64,000 nucleotides of DNA from Pseudomonadota bacterium (GCA_027621915.1 JAQCAD010000002.1:124001-188000), one strand, 5' to 3'. Positions 8,348 through 21,388 are shown, counted from the stretch's first letter. A program made the numbers and translations. The notes: generated by a model not told the origin, from the sequence alone.

Positions 8348-9415
8348 TTGGCGCTGAAGAGCCTCAAATGCACGGATTTTCGCTGCCTTAGGTCCGTTGA
8401 GCTAAGTTTCGGCTCCCAAAACAATTTGATTTATGGTCCGAATGCGTCCGGGAAAACGAGCATCCTGGAGGCAGTCGGCTATCTTGGCCGCGGGCGATCG
8501 TTCCGCGGGGCCTCAACCCAGGAACTGGTCAGGCATGATGCTGACGAATTCGTGCTTTTCGGCCGGGCAGATAATGGCTCGCGGGAGGAGTCGCTGGGCG
8601 TTCGCAATAGCAGGGCAGGCCTTGAGGTTCATACCAACGGAGAAAAGCGGAATTCGGCCGCCGCCCTTGCCGAGGCGCTCCCGCTGCAGGTGATCGACCC
8701 GGACATTCACAGCCTGATCGCGGGGGGGCCCGAGGATCGACGGCGCTATATCGACTGGATAGCGTTCCACGTGGAACATGGGTACCTCGACCGCTGGCGG
8801 CGGTTCCGTCGTGCACTGAAACAGAGAAACGCGGCGCTTAAGAGCGGCGCTAGCCGCCAGGCCCTTTCGGGCTGGGACCAGGAGCTTGCCGAGCTGGGGA
8901 TTGACATCGATGATGTTCGTCGCCGGATGCTCGATATAACGCGGCCCGCGCTTGAGGAGTACGGCGAGGCGTTGCTGGGAAGCCAGATCGACTTCGAATA
9001 TCAGCGGGGCTGGGCAGGGGAAAAGACCCTGTTGGAGGCGCTGGAAGGATCTACCGAGCGGGACCTGCAAATGGGCAGCACGCAACCGGGCCCGCATCGG
9101 GCGGACATCAGGCTGCGTTACGATGAGCGACAGGCAAAAAAGCTGGTCTCGAGAGGCCAGCAAAAGCTGCTGGCTTGCGCGCTCATCCTGGCAGCGACCG
9201 ACGTCGTCCAGACCCAGCTGGAAAGGCCGTTACTGCTGTTGCTGGACGATCCGGCGGCCGAGCTTGACGGAGACTCGCTGGCGCGGCTGATGGGTGCCGT
9301 GGCGAATCTCGGTAGCCAGGTAATTGCGACGACACTCGAGCCCGATCGGGCGCTTTTCGTTGAGCCGCCCCTCTTGTTCCACGTGGAACAGGGTGTCGTG
9401 GAGCGGGCCGGCTAG
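8348..9415 (+). CDS. recF: DNA replication and repair ATPase RecF
   Basis: RecF, an SMC-like ABC ATPase, helps load RecA at single-strand gaps with RecOR. The 355-residue product has Walker A GPNASGKTSILEAV near residue 32, the signature SRGQQKLLACALILA and Walker B LLLLLDDPAAELD. The start is TTG at 8348, giving MALKSLKCTDFRCL, which aligns with the family N-terminus; no ATG lies nearby. The gene sits in the standard dnaN-recF-gyrB order. Confidence 0.95.
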   Translation: MALKSLKCTDFRCLRSVELSFGSQNNLIYGPNASGKTSILEAVGYLGRGRSFRGASTQELVRHDADEFVLFGRADNGSREESLGVRNSRAGLEVHTNGEKRNSAAALAEALPLQVIDPDIHSLIAGGPEDRRRYIDWIAFHVEHGYLDRWRRFRRALKQRNAALKSGASRQALSGWDQELAELGIDIDDVRRRMLDITRPALEEYGEALLGSQIDFEYQRGWAGEKTLLEALEGSTERDLQMGSTQPGPHRADIRLRYDERQAKKLVSRGQQKLLACALILAATDVVQTQLERPLLLLLDDPAAELDGDSLARLMGAVANLGSQVIATTLEPDRALFVEPPLLFHVEQGVVERAG

Positions 9416-9517
9416 GTCCTCAAAAAAACCTCGCGCCGCGGGAGCCCCCGCCGCCGGAAAACGCTTATAAAAAGCACGCTTGCGCGCAGTTTCTTAAGCC
9501 CTTTGTCCGCTCTTAAA

Positions 9518-9526
9518 TGGTACAAT
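9518..9526 (+). promoter_or_regulatory. Extended -10 promoter for gyrB
   Basis: TGGTACAAT is an extended -10 element (TGN-TACAAT) 27 bases upstream of the gyrB ATG. No good -35 is visible at normal spacing, consistent with an extended -10 promoter. This is a motif-based inference. Confidence 0.4.
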
Positions 9527-9543
9527 GCGCCGGTTAATTTTGA

Positions 9544-11991
<2,448 letters not shown>

Positions 11992-12042
11992 TTCGAAACC
12001 CGAAACCCAATGTGACGCTGATCCAACCGGACATCGCGCTGG

Positions 12043-12795
12043 TTAAGTGGTTTTATCGCGATACCCGGTGCTGATCTCGTGCATTTTCGTTTCAATCCAG
12101 TTTTGCACGAGCAGGTTGGTCTCTTTAGGCGAGCTGTCTCCCGGCATTATCGGCGGTCCGATGCAAAAACGTATGAGCCCGGGCCGCTTTTTGAGTCCTC
12201 TTCGTGCCCACAGGTCACCCGCATTGTGCGCCACAGGCACGATAGGGCACTGGGCTTCCTTCGCAAGCGCGGCGCCACTAACGCCATACCGCTTGGTTTC
12301 GCCGCGCGCTACGCGAGTCCCTTCAGGAAAAATAGTAATCCAGATTCCCTCGGCCAGACGAGCACGCCCCTTGTCGATCACCTGCCTGACGGCCGAGTGG
12401 CCAGCGCCCCGATTGATCGCAATCGGTTTCATGGCGGCAAGACCCCAACCGAAAAACGGAATCCATAAAAGCTCCCGCTTCACCACCCAGGTCTGCGGAG
12501 GAAACACGACCATCTGTGCGTATGTCTCAAAGACCGTGGTGTGCTTGATCATGATGACACTGGGGCGGACCGGAATATTTTCCGCACCCTCGATAACGTA
12601 ATCAAGTCCGCACAACCCCTTACCGGCGAACAGCATGCTGCGCGCCCAGGCTCGCGCGACACCGAAACGTAACCGGTACGGAAGCAGGGCGCCAAAGAAA
12701 ATTGTCATTGCCGCCGCACAAACGGAAACAAAAAATAGAACTGGAAAGCAAGCGAGCGCAGCCAAACCATCAGGCAGAACGCTCGCGGTATTCAT
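12043..12795 (-). CDS. 1-acyl-sn-glycerol-3-phosphate acyltransferase (PlsC family)
   Basis: The 250-residue protein has one or two N-terminal membrane segments and a PlsC acyltransferase domain. Motif I is KHTTVFET, i.e. HX4E rather than the textbook HX4D; the Glu form is common in proteobacterial homologues. Motif III is IFPEGTR. It would acylate lysophosphatidic acid at the inner membrane in phospholipid synthesis. The start overlaps the end of the gmhB-like gene by 26 bases, so the two are likely co-transcribed with glyS/glyQ. Confidence 0.88.
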   Translation of the reverse strand: MNTASVLPDGLAALACFPVLFFVSVCAAAMTIFFGALLPYRLRFGVARAWARSMLFAGKGLCGLDYVIEGAENIPVRPSVIMIKHTTVFETYAQMVVFPPQTWVVKRELLWIPFFGWGLAAMKPIAINRGAGHSAVRQVIDKGRARLAEGIWITIFPEGTRVARGETKRYGVSGAALAKEAQCPIVPVAHNAGDLWARRGLKKRPGLIRFCIGPPIMPGDSSPKETNLLVQNWIETKMHEISTGYRDKTT

Positions 12796-13333
12796 CTATC
12801 AGAAAAGAAACCGCAGCAGCCAAATCCGCAAATGTCTCCACCGGCACACCACTTTCATTCAGTGAGGCGGCGGCCGCAACGCCGTTGCCGGTGAGAACCA
12901 GTATCGGTCGCCCGCCGGCAGACCGAGCCGCCGCAATGTCCCGAACGGAATCACCAATCATCGGCACCCCTTCAAGCGGCACGCCCAGATAAGTCCCGAT
13001 CTGTAAATACAGGCCTGATTTTGGCTTTCGACAATCACAGCCAGCGTCCGGCAGGTGGGGACAATAGACAATCCTGGTTATATCGCCGCCGGCGTCGCGA
13101 ACGGCCCGCCGCATCTTGTCATGGATAGCCTCAAGCGTCGGACGATCAATATACTTTCGGCCGACCCCCGATTGATTTGTCGCAACGGCAACATCAAACC
13201 CCGCAGCGGACAACCGGGATATCGCCTCGATGCTTCCATCGATAGGCAGCCACTCAGCTGGCGATTTGATGAAATCGTCGGAATCGTGATTGATCACACC
13301 ATCGCGATCGAGAATAACAAGTCGCCGCGACAT
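12770..13333 (-). CDS. gmhB: D-glycero-D-manno-heptose-1,7-bisphosphate 7-phosphatase
   Basis: This HAD-family phosphatase removes the 7-phosphate in the ADP-heptose route to LPS inner core. The 187-residue product has the nucleophile motif LDRDGVINH (Asp at residues 8 and 10), the histidinol-phosphatase-type TNQSGVGR, a zinc loop CPHLPDAGCDCRKP and the Mg2+ motif IGDSVRDI. It starts 3 bases after the glyS stop. The glyQS-gmhB-plsC order recurs in Gammaproteobacteria. Confidence 0.92.
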   Translation of the reverse strand: MSRRLVILDRDGVINHDSDDFIKSPAEWLPIDGSIEAISRLSAAGFDVAVATNQSGVGRKYIDRPTLEAIHDKMRRAVRDAGGDITRIVYCPHLPDAGCDCRKPKSGLYLQIGTYLGVPLEGVPMIGDSVRDIAAARSAGGRPILVLTGNGVAAAASLNESGVPVETFADLAAAVSFLIDEYRERSA

Positions 13334-13336
13334 CGA

Positions 13337-15433
13337 TCATTCCTGCGTCGGCGTCAGGTGGGAAATATCGGCAACATCAAAAAACAGCGCCCGCAGTTCC
13401 GCGAGCAGCGTCAATCGGTTGGACCTCACGGCCTCGTCGTCCGTCATCACCATGACACCATCGAAAAAAGCGTCCACCGGCGTCCGCAGCTCGGCCAGCC
13501 GACGCAGCGCTTCGGTGTAGGACCTTCTCTGAATCATCGGCGCTACGTCTTTTCGAGCCGCCTGCATCGCGTGATACAAAACCCGCTCCGCGTCGTCTGT
13601 GAGCAACGACGCATCCACAACCCTTGTCCTGTCAGCAGTGAACTCAGCCTTGCGCAAAATGTTCGCGGTTCGCTTGTTCGCTGACGCCAAACTCACGGCC
13701 GGTTCCAGCGACATAAAGTCTGCGACAGCCCGGAGCCTGTCGCCGAAATCAACCAGGGAGGAAGGCCGCCGCAGCCGCACCGCCTCAAACATGTCCGACG
13801 TTACGCCCTGGTCGCCGTCCAGGACGTAACTTCTAAAACGGTCGATTATGAAATCGCACATCGTCTCACGATTGTCATTGCAATCGTCGGTAGTCACCGG
13901 CTGCTGAATTGCCGCCGCCCTGACCGCAGCGTCCAAATCAATGTCGAGGCCCTTCTCGATAAAAATTCGGACCACGCCAAGGGCCGCACGACGCAAACCA
14001 AACGGGTCCCGGTTGCCGCTCGGCTTTTTTCCCAGCAAGAATATGCCGGCGAGCGTATCGAGCTTGTCAGCAACCGCCAGAATCTGTCCCGCCACCGAAC
14101 CAGGCAGGTCGTCTCCGGCGTAACGAGGAAGATACTGCTCACTGATCGCTCGAGAAACCGCCGGCGTCTCACCGGACGACTCCGCGTAGTACCCGCCCAT
14201 GGTTCCCTGCAACTCCGGAAACTCGCCGACCAGTCCTGTCAACAGATCACACTTCGCGAGAACCGCCGCACGCGTAACGTCGTCCGCGTCCACGCCCACC
14301 TGCTCCGCCAGAAGGGTGGCCAGCGCAGCAACCCGCATGCTTTTATCGTGCAGCGTGCCAAGGCCCCTCTGGTAGACAACGCCCTTAAGCGCATCGCAAC
14401 GATCACCAAGCGACGTCTGACGGTCCGTCTTCCAGAAAAATGCCGCGTCTGCCAGTCGCGGTCGAATCACCCGTTCGTTTCCATCGCGCACACGATCCGG
14501 CTCTTTGCTGTCGATATTGGCGACCGCAACAAACACCGGCAGCAACGCTCCCTTCTTGTTCCTGACCGGAAAATAGCGTTGGTGTCCGGTCAGCGTCGCG
14601 ACAATCACTTCTTTGGGCAGCGAAAGAAAGTCGACATCGAAGGAGCCAGCAAACGCTACCGGCCACTCCGTGAGCGCGGTGACCTCGTCGTACAGTGCGT
14701 CGTCACCGACCGGATCACCGCCGGCGCGTTTTGCGCAATCGGCGACGGCCGCCAGAATCTTTTCCTTGCGACGCTCGAAGCCAGGAATAACGAAGCCCTT
14801 TTCCTCGAGGGCGTCGACGTAATCGCCCGGCGCGCCGAGCTCAATGGCGCCGGATGAGAGAAAGCGATGCCCGCGCGTCAGCCGCCCGGAGGCAAGGCCA
14901 AGTACGGAGCCCGGCACAACCTCGGTACCATGCAAGAGCACCAACCAATGCGCCGGACGAACGAAGTCCGAAGCATGCGACCCCCAGCGCATACGCCTGG
15001 GAACTGGCAACGCATCAAGTGCGCCTTGCACGATTCCGGGCAGCAATTTTGCAGTGGGTCGACCCGAGTCAGTTCCGGTATGTGTCAGCCACTCACCTGC
15101 CGCCGTCTTTTCCCGAGCCAGCGAATCAAATTCGACGCCACATTTTTTTGCAAACGCGAGTCCCGCTTTCGTTGGCGCACCTTTTTCATCGATGGCGATT
15201 GATACCGGCGGGCCCTTCTGCGTGATCACCTGGTCGTCCTGGCGAAACTCTAGCGAATCCACAATGACACTGAGCCGGCGCGGACTGGCATAGGGATGCA
15301 CGCCTTTACACTTGAGTCGCGCGCCAGAAAGGCCGTCGGAAATGCCGCCAGCGAAAGCGGTCATCAGGCTCCGCAGCGCCTTTGGCGGAAGCTCTTCAGT
15401 GCCCAGCTCGATCAGGCAGTCGGCGGCGCTCAT
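13337..15433 (-). CDS. glyS: Glycyl-tRNA synthetase beta subunit
   Basis: GlyS provides the tRNA-binding and HD-like domains of the alpha2beta2 glycyl-tRNA synthetase. The 698-residue product starts [20 protein letters not shown], the conserved GlyS N-terminus, and has [13 protein letters not shown] mid-protein plus a C-terminal DALR-type anticodon-binding region ([18 protein letters not shown]). Its start overlaps the glyQ stop by four bases, indicating coupled translation in equal amounts. Confidence 0.97.
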   Translation of the reverse strand: MSAADCLIELGTEELPPKALRSLMTAFAGGISDGLSGARLKCKGVHPYASPRRLSVIVDSLEFRQDDQVITQKGPPVSIAIDEKGAPTKAGLAFAKKCGVEFDSLAREKTAAGEWLTHTGTDSGRPTAKLLPGIVQGALDALPVPRRMRWGSHASDFVRPAHWLVLLHGTEVVPGSVLGLASGRLTRGHRFLSSGAIELGAPGDYVDALEEKGFVIPGFERRKEKILAAVADCAKRAGGDPVGDDALYDEVTALTEWPVAFAGSFDVDFLSLPKEVIVATLTGHQRYFPVRNKKGALLPVFVAVANIDSKEPDRVRDGNERVIRPRLADAAFFWKTDRQTSLGDRCDALKGVVYQRGLGTLHDKSMRVAALATLLAEQVGVDADDVTRAAVLAKCDLLTGLVGEFPELQGTMGGYYAESSGETPAVSRAISEQYLPRYAGDDLPGSVAGQILAVADKLDTLAGIFLLGKKPSGNRDPFGLRRAALGVVRIFIEKGLDIDLDAAVRAAAIQQPVTTDDCNDNRETMCDFIIDRFRSYVLDGDQGVTSDMFEAVRLRRPSSLVDFGDRLRAVADFMSLEPAVSLASANKRTANILRKAEFTADRTRVVDASLLTDDAERVLYHAMQAARKDVAPMIQRRSYTEALRRLAELRTPVDAFFDGVMVMTDDEAVRSNRLTLLAELRALFFDVADISHLTPTQE

Positions 15434-16362
15434 TTGATGCCCGCCTCGCCGCTAACCGACGCGACCATCGGAAAGCCCAGCGCTTCGCGGCTCGCGTAAT
15501 ACGCGCCGGCAATGCCGCCCGCCATCGTCCGGACGCGCAATATAAATCGTTGCCGCTCGCTCACGGAAATCGCCTGGCGAGCGTCAAGCAGGTTAAACGT
15601 GTGCGAGGCTGCGAGCATTTGCTCATAAGCAGGCAACGCGAGTCCCGCTTCTATCAGCCGCAGGCTTTCCTTTTCGGCCTGGTCAAACGCGGCGAACAGC
15701 GCGCCGACATCAGCTTCTTCGAAATTGTAGCGAGACTGTTCAACCTCATTCTGATGGTACACATCACGATAAGTGATTCGGCCCAGCGGGCCATCGATCC
15801 AGGTAATGTCAAATATGTTTTCAACGTCCTGAAGATACATCGCCAGGCGCTCGAGGCCATAGGTGATCTCGCCCGTTACCGGCCGGCACTCAAGCCCGCC
15901 AACCTGCTGGAAGTACGTAAATTGAGTAACTTCCATACCATTGAGCCAGACCTCCCAGCCGAGCCCCCATGCGCCGAGGGTCGGGGACTCCCAGTTGTCC
16001 TCGACAAACCGAATGTCGTGCACCGTCGGGTCAATGCCTATCGCCCGCAATGAATCCAGGTACATCTCCTGAATATCATCCGGGGACGGTTTTATGACGA
16101 CCTGAAACTGATAGTAGTGCTGCAGACGAAAAGGGTTGTCGCCATAGCGCCCATCCGTCGGGCGCCGACACGGCTGCACATAGGCGGCGCTCCAGGGCTC
16201 TGGTCCGATCGCACGAAGAAACGTCGCCGGATGAAAGGTGCCGGCACCCATCGGCATGTCGTAGGGTTGCGCGACGATGCAGCCACGCGCCGCCCAGAAT
16301 TTCTGCAGCGCCAGAATCAGCTCCTGAAAAGTCTGCATTTGAACGGGGTTTTCCTTGTCCAT
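15430..16362 (-). CDS. glyQ: Glycyl-tRNA synthetase alpha subunit
   Basis: GlyQ carries the class II catalytic core that activates glycine. Conserved stretches include [32 protein letters not shown] and [19 protein letters not shown] 16362 ([13 protein letters not shown]) is preferred. An upstream in-frame GTG at 16374 and a downstream ATG at 16338 are possible, and none has a clear ribosome-binding site. The product is about 310 residues, normal for the family. Confidence 0.95.
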   Translation of the reverse strand: MDKENPVQMQTFQELILALQKFWAARGCIVAQPYDMPMGAGTFHPATFLRAIGPEPWSAAYVQPCRRPTDGRYGDNPFRLQHYYQFQVVIKPSPDDIQEMYLDSLRAIGIDPTVHDIRFVEDNWESPTLGAWGLGWEVWLNGMEVTQFTYFQQVGGLECRPVTGEITYGLERLAMYLQDVENIFDITWIDGPLGRITYRDVYHQNEVEQSRYNFEEADVGALFAAFDQAEKESLRLIEAGLALPAYEQMLAASHTFNLLDARQAISVSERQRFILRVRTMAGGIAGAYYASREALGFPMVASVSGEAGIK

Positions 16363-16532
16363 CAGTGAATTCACGATGCCGCGAGCTTGTCGCGAGTGCT
16401 TCGGTCAGCCATAAAGGCGCGCAGTATAACCGCATATTGATTCCCTGTGGCCGGCCCAAACCGCCGTGCTGTCAGTGCTTCAGCGCAATTAGGGTCGCTC
16501 CAGGCCTCATTTCGGTGCGCGGCGGCGCGACA

Positions 16533-16549
16533 CGCACTATACTGGTGCA
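16533..16549. promoter_or_regulatory. NtrC enhancer site 1 upstream of glnA
   Basis: CGCACTATACTGGTGCA matches the NtrC palindrome (TGCAC-N7-GTGCA type) with one end mismatch. Its centre is about 130 bases upstream of the start point expected from the sigma-54 promoter, and 31 bases (three helical turns) from site 2. This spacing mirrors the E. coli glnA enhancer. Confidence 0.8.
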
Positions 16550-16563
16550 CGAAAATACGGGGG

Positions 16564-16580
16564 CGCACCAAAACGGTGCG
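16564..16580. promoter_or_regulatory. NtrC enhancer site 2 upstream of glnA
   Basis: CGCACCAAAACGGTGCG is a perfect six-base inverted repeat around a five-base centre and fits the NtrC consensus. It lies about 100 bases upstream of the predicted start point. Confidence 0.78.
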
Positions 16581-16643
16581 ACCGGCAGCCTGCGCTGATC
16601 ACCCAAGGCCTTACAAAACAAGGGTATACGGCGTTCTTAAGAC

Positions 16644-16659
16644 TGGCACAGATCCTGCA
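16644..16659 (+). promoter_or_regulatory. Sigma-54 (RpoN) promoter for glnA
   Basis: TGGCACAGATCCTGCA matches TGGCAC-N5-TTGCA with one mismatch. The GG and GC dinucleotides have the required spacing of ten bases. It lies 100 bases before the glnA ATG. The rest of the roughly 400-base gap after glyQ holds only the two NtrC sites and AT-rich leader before a GGAG ribosome-binding site. Confidence 0.82.
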
Positions 16660-16759
16660 GTCACGAGGGGAAGCACGGGCGACACCCGACACCGGCCGAC
16701 AGGGCCACACCGGGAGCGTCCTTTTCTATTATTAGCAATATCAACTGGAGCAAGCGCAC

Positions 16760-18169
16760 ATGACCCCCGCAGACGTGATCGGCCTGATCAAAGAAAAAGA
16801 CGTCAAATTCGTCGACTTTCGATTCACGGATACTAAAGGCAAGGAGCAGCACGTCACCATTCCCGCGCGACTGGCGAATGAGGATCTCTTTGAAGAAGGC
16901 AAGATGTTTGACGGATCCTCGATCGCCGGATGGAAAGGGATTAACGAGTCCGACATGATCCTGATGCCGGACCCGGCGTCAGCGGTAATCGACGTATTTT
17001 CCGAAGATACGACGATGAACCTTCGATGTGATGTCGTTGAGCCCGCCACGATGCAGGGTTACGACCGTTGTCCGAGGTCGCTCGCGGCGCGTGCGGAGGC
17101 CTATCTCAAGTCGACCGGAATTGCGGACGAAGCGTATTTCGGCCCGGAAAATGAATTCTTTGTGTTCGATGATGTCCGCTGGGACTCGACGATGCAGGGC
17201 GCTTTCTATTCTATCGACTCGAGCGAAGGCGCGTGGAACACGAGCCGCAGTTATGAAGATTCAAACACCGGCCACAGGCCGACCGTCAAAGGCGGCTATT
17301 TCCCTGTGCCACCTGTTGACTCATTGCATGATATTCGCGGTGCCATGTGTCTTGCCCTGGAAGAGATGGGCGTGGAAACAGAAGTACACCATCACGAAGT
17401 TGCCACCGCCGGGCAGTGCGAAATTGGGGTGCTGTTCAACACCCTGGTGCGTAAAGCAGATGAGGTGCAGATCCTGAAGTACGTTATCCACAACGTCGCG
17501 CACAGCTATGGCAAAACCGCCACGTTCATGCCCAAGCCGCTGGTAAATGACAACGGCAGCGGTATGCATGTCCATCAATCTCTGTTCAAGGATGGCAAGA
17601 ACCTGTTCACCGGGGATGGTTACGCCGGGCTGTCTGACATCGCACTTTATTACATCGGCGGAATCATCAAGCACGCCAAGGCGCTAAACGCATTTACGAA
17701 TCCTGCGACGAACAGCTACAAACGTCTCGTGCCAGGATTCGAGGCGCCGACAATTCTGGCGTACTCAGCGCGCAATCGCTCCGCATCCATTCGAATCCCA
17801 TACGTCGCGAACCCGAAAGGACGACGCGTAGAAATCCGGTTCCCCGATTCGATGGCAAATCCATATCTTGCGTTCGCCGCGATGATGCTCGCTGGTCTTG
17901 ACGGAATTCAGAACAAGGTGCACCCGGGCGATGCCATGGACAAGGATCTTTACGACCTGCCGCCGGAAGAGGAAAAAAACCTCAACCTCGTTGCCTTCTC
18001 ACTCGAAGAGGCGCTGGAAGCGCTGGACGCGGACCGGACCTTCCTGAAAGCAGGCGACGTCTTCAGTGACGATCTGATCGACGCGTACATCGCCTTGAAG
18101 GAAGAAAACGTCACTCGTCTGCGCATGACCACGCACCCGGTCGAGTTCGACATGTATTACAGCCTGTAA
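16760..18169 (+). CDS. glnA: Glutamine synthetase type I
   Basis: GlnA makes glutamine from glutamate, ammonia and ATP as a dodecamer. The 469-residue product has the N-terminal beta-grasp region ([15 protein letters not shown]), [13 protein letters not shown], the active-site stretch [29 protein letters not shown], and the adenylylation loop [10 protein letters not shown], whose Tyr is the GlnE target. It is therefore the adenylylation-controlled form. The sigma-54 promoter and NtrC sites upstream indicate induction under nitrogen limitation. Confidence 0.98.
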   Translation: MTPADVIGLIKEKDVKFVDFRFTDTKGKEQHVTIPARLANEDLFEEGKMFDGSSIAGWKGINESDMILMPDPASAVIDVFSEDTTMNLRCDVVEPATMQGYDRCPRSLAARAEAYLKSTGIADEAYFGPENEFFVFDDVRWDSTMQGAFYSIDSSEGAWNTSRSYEDSNTGHRPTVKGGYFPVPPVDSLHDIRGAMCLALEEMGVETEVHHHEVATAGQCEIGVLFNTLVRKADEVQILKYVIHNVAHSYGKTATFMPKPLVNDNGSGMHVHQSLFKDGKNLFTGDGYAGLSDIALYYIGGIIKHAKALNAFTNPATNSYKRLVPGFEAPTILAYSARNRSASIRIPYVANPKGRRVEIRFPDSMANPYLAFAAMMLAGLDGIQNKVHPGDAMDKDLYDLPPEEEKNLNLVAFSLEEALEALDADRTFLKAGDVFSDDLIDAYIALKEENVTRLRMTTHPVEFDMYYSL

Positions 18170-18194
18170 AGGCGACCCGGACGGAAATAGCGGG

Positions 18195-18268
18195 ATCCGC
18201 GGGCGGGGCTCGCGGATAGCCCCCTGAAAGGTCAAAAACTGTGAACCGGGCGGCACTTTGCCGCCCGG
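18195..18268 (+). terminator. Two GC-rich hairpins after glnA
   Basis: ATCCGCG/CGCGGAT (18195-18217) is followed by the strong CCGGGCGGCA-CTT-TGCCGCCCGG stem (18246-18268). Neither has a T-run, so they may be Rho-type or partial terminators or stabilise the glnA 3' end. The second ends just before the DUF4124 gene, so some read-through into ntrBC is possible. Confidence 0.4.
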
Positions 18269-18308
18269 CCACTGGTCAAACAGAAAGCAGCACTGATATG
18301 CTAATCCC

Positions 18309-18845
18309 ATGCTCAAGCGGACAATTATTACACTCATTGCGGTTCTCACTGCCGGCGCTGTTATGGCGCAGGCCTACCGCTGGGTGGACGCGGACGGCGT
18401 CGTGCATTACTCGGACCGACCGGAAGAGGGTGCGGTCCAGATTCAGCTGCCAGCCGACGGTCGCCGACCAACCAGTGATTACAGCGCAAGACCGGCTGCC
18501 ACGCCGGCTGCGGCAACAGCCGCACCAGCGGAACCAGACCGACCGTTCTCTTACGACAGTATCGAGATCAGTTCGCCCGGACCGGAAGAGACACTGTGGA
18601 ACCTAGGCGGCGTGCTCAGCGTATCGCTCAACGTGCAACCCGCACTGCAGCCGGGACACAGGGTTCGGGTGTACTTCGACGGCGCAGCGCGAATGGTCAC
18701 CGGATCGAGCTTCCAGATCGAGGAGGTTTACCGGGGCGTGCACAACCTGCAGGCGGAAGTGCTCGACGAAACGGGCAAGTTAATGGGGCGAAGCCAGACA
18801 AACCGGTTCTACGTGCAGCAGAACACAATCGTTCGCGCGAACTAG
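18309..18845 (+). CDS. DUF4124 domain-containing exported protein
   Basis: The 178-residue protein has a signal peptide (MLKRTIITLIAVLTAGAVMA) followed directly by the DUF4124 motif YRWVDADGVVHYSDRPEEG. An Ala/Pro-rich linker (residues 60-78) leads to a second beta-rich domain (residues 90-178) ending in RFYVQQNTIVRAN. Such proteins commonly lie next to glnA and ntrBC in Gammaproteobacteria, but no biochemical role is established. It is a periplasmic protein of unknown function. Confidence 0.85.
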   Translation: MLKRTIITLIAVLTAGAVMAQAYRWVDADGVVHYSDRPEEGAVQIQLPADGRRPTSDYSARPAATPAAATAAPAEPDRPFSYDSIEISSPGPEETLWNLGGVLSVSLNVQPALQPGHRVRVYFDGAARMVTGSSFQIEEVYRGVHNLQAEVLDETGKLMGRSQTNRFYVQQNTIVRAN

Positions 18846-18847
18846 GC

Positions 18848-19957
18848 GCCAGCCAAACCACGCCAAAAAAATCAACCCGCGGCGGTAATCCACCGCAACG
18901 CGACTCAGTTTTCGACTACCTGAACACCGCCGTTGTCATCCTCGACAGCAACCTGTTGATCGAGACCATGAATCCTGCGGCAGAAAACCTGTTGAGCATC
19001 AGCGAATCGCGCGCACGACGTCAGTCATTGCTGCAGATCTTCGGTGATGATGACGAGCTGCGGGACATTCTGGGCCGCGTCATCGAAACCGGCGCAACCT
19101 ACGCCAGTGAAATGCGGCTTGCGCCGACAGAGGTCCATGCCGAGGAGCGCCTGGTCGACTGTCGTGTTTCAATGATGCAGCGAGCGACTCACGCGGACGC
19201 GTTGCTGGTAGAAATGCTGGACGTTACGCGGCGCGTAAAAATAAGTCGGGAAAATGCACTGATCATTCAACATGGCGCCGGTCGGCAAATGATTCGCCAG
19301 CTCGCGCACGAAATCAAAAACCCGCTGGGCGGCTTGCGCGGCGCGGCACAACTTCTGGAACGGCAGCTCGACAGTGATGACCTCAAAGAGTACACCGCGG
19401 TCATCATCAGCGAAGCCGACCGCCTGGCCGCGCTGGTTGATACCTTACTCGGACCCGGCGGGCCACTGAACAAGCAGCCGCAGAACGTGCACGAGCTGCT
19501 TGAGTACGTAATTCGCCTTGTGCAGCCGGAGCTCGGTGAGCACATCAGTGTGCGACGGGATTATGATCCAGGCCTGCCAGAGATCGAACTCGATCGCGCG
19601 CAGCTGGTGCAGGCGATTCTCAACCTGGTCCAAAACGCTGCGGTCGTGCTCGAGGGTCGCGGCACAATCACATTACGAACGAGGGCGATCATGAACTTCA
19701 CGATCGGTAACCACCGACACCCGGTCGTTGCCAGCATCGAGATCGAGGACGACGGGCCGGGCATTTCTCTCGACATGCAGGACTCTGTTTTCTACCCGCT
19801 GGTCACCAGCAAAGCCGAAGGACACGGGCTCGGCCTGCCGGTTGCACAGGAACTCATCAGCCGCCACGGCGGCCTCATAGAATTCGAGAGCCGGCCGGGC
19901 AGGACGGTATTCCAGGTTCGGATACCGCTAATCGTTGGCGTCCACGCCCGTGGATAA
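18848..19957 (+). CDS. ntrB: Nitrogen regulation sensor kinase NtrB (start codon not identified)
   Basis: NtrB (GlnL) phosphorylates NtrC when nitrogen is short, under PII control. Domains in order: PAS (from VFDYLNTAVVILDSN), the H-box LAHEIKNPLGGLRGAAQLLE with the phosphoaccepting His, the N-box LNLVQNAAVVL, and G-boxes IEDDGPGIS and GHGLGLPVA. No ATG, GTG or TTG occurs in frame between the stop of the DUF4124 gene and the PAS domain. The nearest are GTG 18596, deep inside DUF4124, and TTG 18954, which would remove PAS strand 1. The coordinate given is simply the first in-frame codon after DUF4124. A CTG at 18920 or a frameshift at an A7 run (18867-18873) are alternatives. Confidence 0.88.
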   Translation, partial: ASQTTPKKSTRGGNPPQRDSVFDYLNTAVVILDSNLLIETMNPAAENLLSISESRARRQSLLQIFGDDDELRDILGRVIETGATYASEMRLAPTEVHAEERLVDCRVSMMQRATHADALLVEMLDVTRRVKISRENALIIQHGAGRQMIRQLAHEIKNPLGGLRGAAQLLERQLDSDDLKEYTAVIISEADRLAALVDTLLGPGGPLNKQPQNVHELLEYVIRLVQPELGEHISVRRDYDPGLPEIELDRAQLVQAILNLVQNAAVVLEGRGTITLRTRAIMNFTIGNHRHPVVASIEIEDDGPGISLDMQDSVFYPLVTSKAEGHGLGLPVAQELISRHGGLIEFESRPGRTVFQVRIPLIVGVHARG

Positions 19958-21350
19958 GAAACTCGAGGTCTGGGTGGTCGACGACGATCAGTCTGTTCGC
20001 TGGGTGCTGGAAAAAGCACTACGGCAGGCGGATATGGATACGCGAAGCTTCGAGCGCGCAGAACACCTGCTCGATGCGCTTTCGTCCGGCAAACCAGACG
20101 TCCTGATTACCGACGTACGCATGCCGGGCATAGACGGTCTCGCGCTGCTCAATCGCCTGAGTGAGCGCTGTCCGGAACTGCCGGTTATCGTGGTCACCGC
20201 ATATACAGACCTTGAAAACGCAGTTGCGGCATACCAGGGTGGAGCCTTCGAATATTTGCCAAAACCCTTCGATGTCGATGAGGCCGTCGAGCTGGTGCGT
20301 AAAGCCGCGAAACAAAATGGCAACGGCACCTCAGGTGGTGCCGCCGGAAAAAAGGAAATGCCAACCCTTATCGGACAGGCGCCAGCGATGCAGGAAGTCT
20401 TCCGGTCGATCGGGCGCCTGGCGAAATCGAGCATGACAGTACTGATCACAGGTGAATCCGGCACCGGCAAGGAACTCGTAGCACGGGCGTTGCACGAACA
20501 CAGCCCCCGCGCGAACAAGCCGTTCGTTGCCCTGAATACTGCAGCAATTGCCTCGGAGCTTCTGGAGTCAGAGTTGTTCGGTCACGAACGCGGTGCGTTT
20601 ACCGGCGCAGACTCGCGCCGTATAGGGCGGTTCGAACAGGCAAACGGCGGAACATTGTTTCTCGATGAGATTGGCGACATGTCGCCGGCATTACAGACAC
20701 GGTTACTTCGCGTGCTTGCAGAAAGTGAGTTCTATCGAGTTGGTGGTCAGGCATCGATCAAGGTTGATGTGCGCGTGATTGCCGCAACGAATCAGGATCT
20801 CGCGCGGGCGGTGGGCGACGGTCGTTTTCGCGAAGACCTTTATCATCGCCTGAATGTCATGCGAATCAACACGCCACCACTTCGCCAGCGTCGCGAAGAT
20901 ATACCGACCCTGCTGAAACACTATCTCGCGGATGCGGGCAAGGAACTCGGGGCCCAAACCAAAACCATCAGCAGCGACGCGATGGACATGCTGCAAAGCT
21001 ATGACTGGCCAGGCAATGTCCGCCAGCTGGTGAATGCGACCCGACGTTTGACAGTAACCGCGCCGGGTGGGGTGATCAGTGCCGTGGATATTCCGGACGA
21101 CCTCGGTGGCAAGAGTGGTGCGAAAGGCGCGCAGGAGGCCTGGACGCAAAGCCTGACCTATTGGGCGGAAAAGAACCTGTTGCAGGATGAAACACCGCCA
21201 CTGATCGAAATGGCGCTGCCCGAATTCGAAAAAACGCTGATCAGAATCGCGTTGAACAAAGCAAAGGGTCACCGCCAGGAAGCGGCAAAGCTGCTCGGTT
21301 GGGGCAGGAACACGCTGACCAGAAAAATTCGCTCCTTAAATCTGGAGTAA
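19950..21350 (+). CDS. ntrC: Nitrogen regulation response regulator NtrC
   Basis: NtrC activates sigma-54 promoters, including the glnA promoter in this window. It has a receiver domain ([11 protein letters not shown]; phosphoacceptor Asp in [15 protein letters not shown] Lys) and an AAA+ domain with Walker [15 protein letters not shown], the sigma-54 contact loop ERGAFTGAD and Walker [14 protein letters not shown] Fis-type helix-turn-helix ends the protein ([21 protein letters not shown]). GTG 19950 overlaps the ntrB stop; TTG 19935 is an alternative that adds five residues. Confidence 0.97.
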   Translation: MDKKLEVWVVDDDQSVRWVLEKALRQADMDTRSFERAEHLLDALSSGKPDVLITDVRMPGIDGLALLNRLSERCPELPVIVVTAYTDLENAVAAYQGGAFEYLPKPFDVDEAVELVRKAAKQNGNGTSGGAAGKKEMPTLIGQAPAMQEVFRSIGRLAKSSMTVLITGESGTGKELVARALHEHSPRANKPFVALNTAAIASELLESELFGHERGAFTGADSRRIGRFEQANGGTLFLDEIGDMSPALQTRLLRVLAESEFYRVGGQASIKVDVRVIAATNQDLARAVGDGRFREDLYHRLNVMRINTPPLRQRREDIPTLLKHYLADAGKELGAQTKTISSDAMDMLQSYDWPGNVRQLVNATRRLTVTAPGGVISAVDIPDDLGGKSGAKGAQEAWTQSLTYWAEKNLLQDETPPLIEMALPEFEKTLIRIALNKAKGHRQEAAKLLGWGRNTLTRKIRSLNLE

Positions 21351-21388
21351 TCCGGAAACACGGTCAGAGCTCGGGGCCGACCTCTTAT

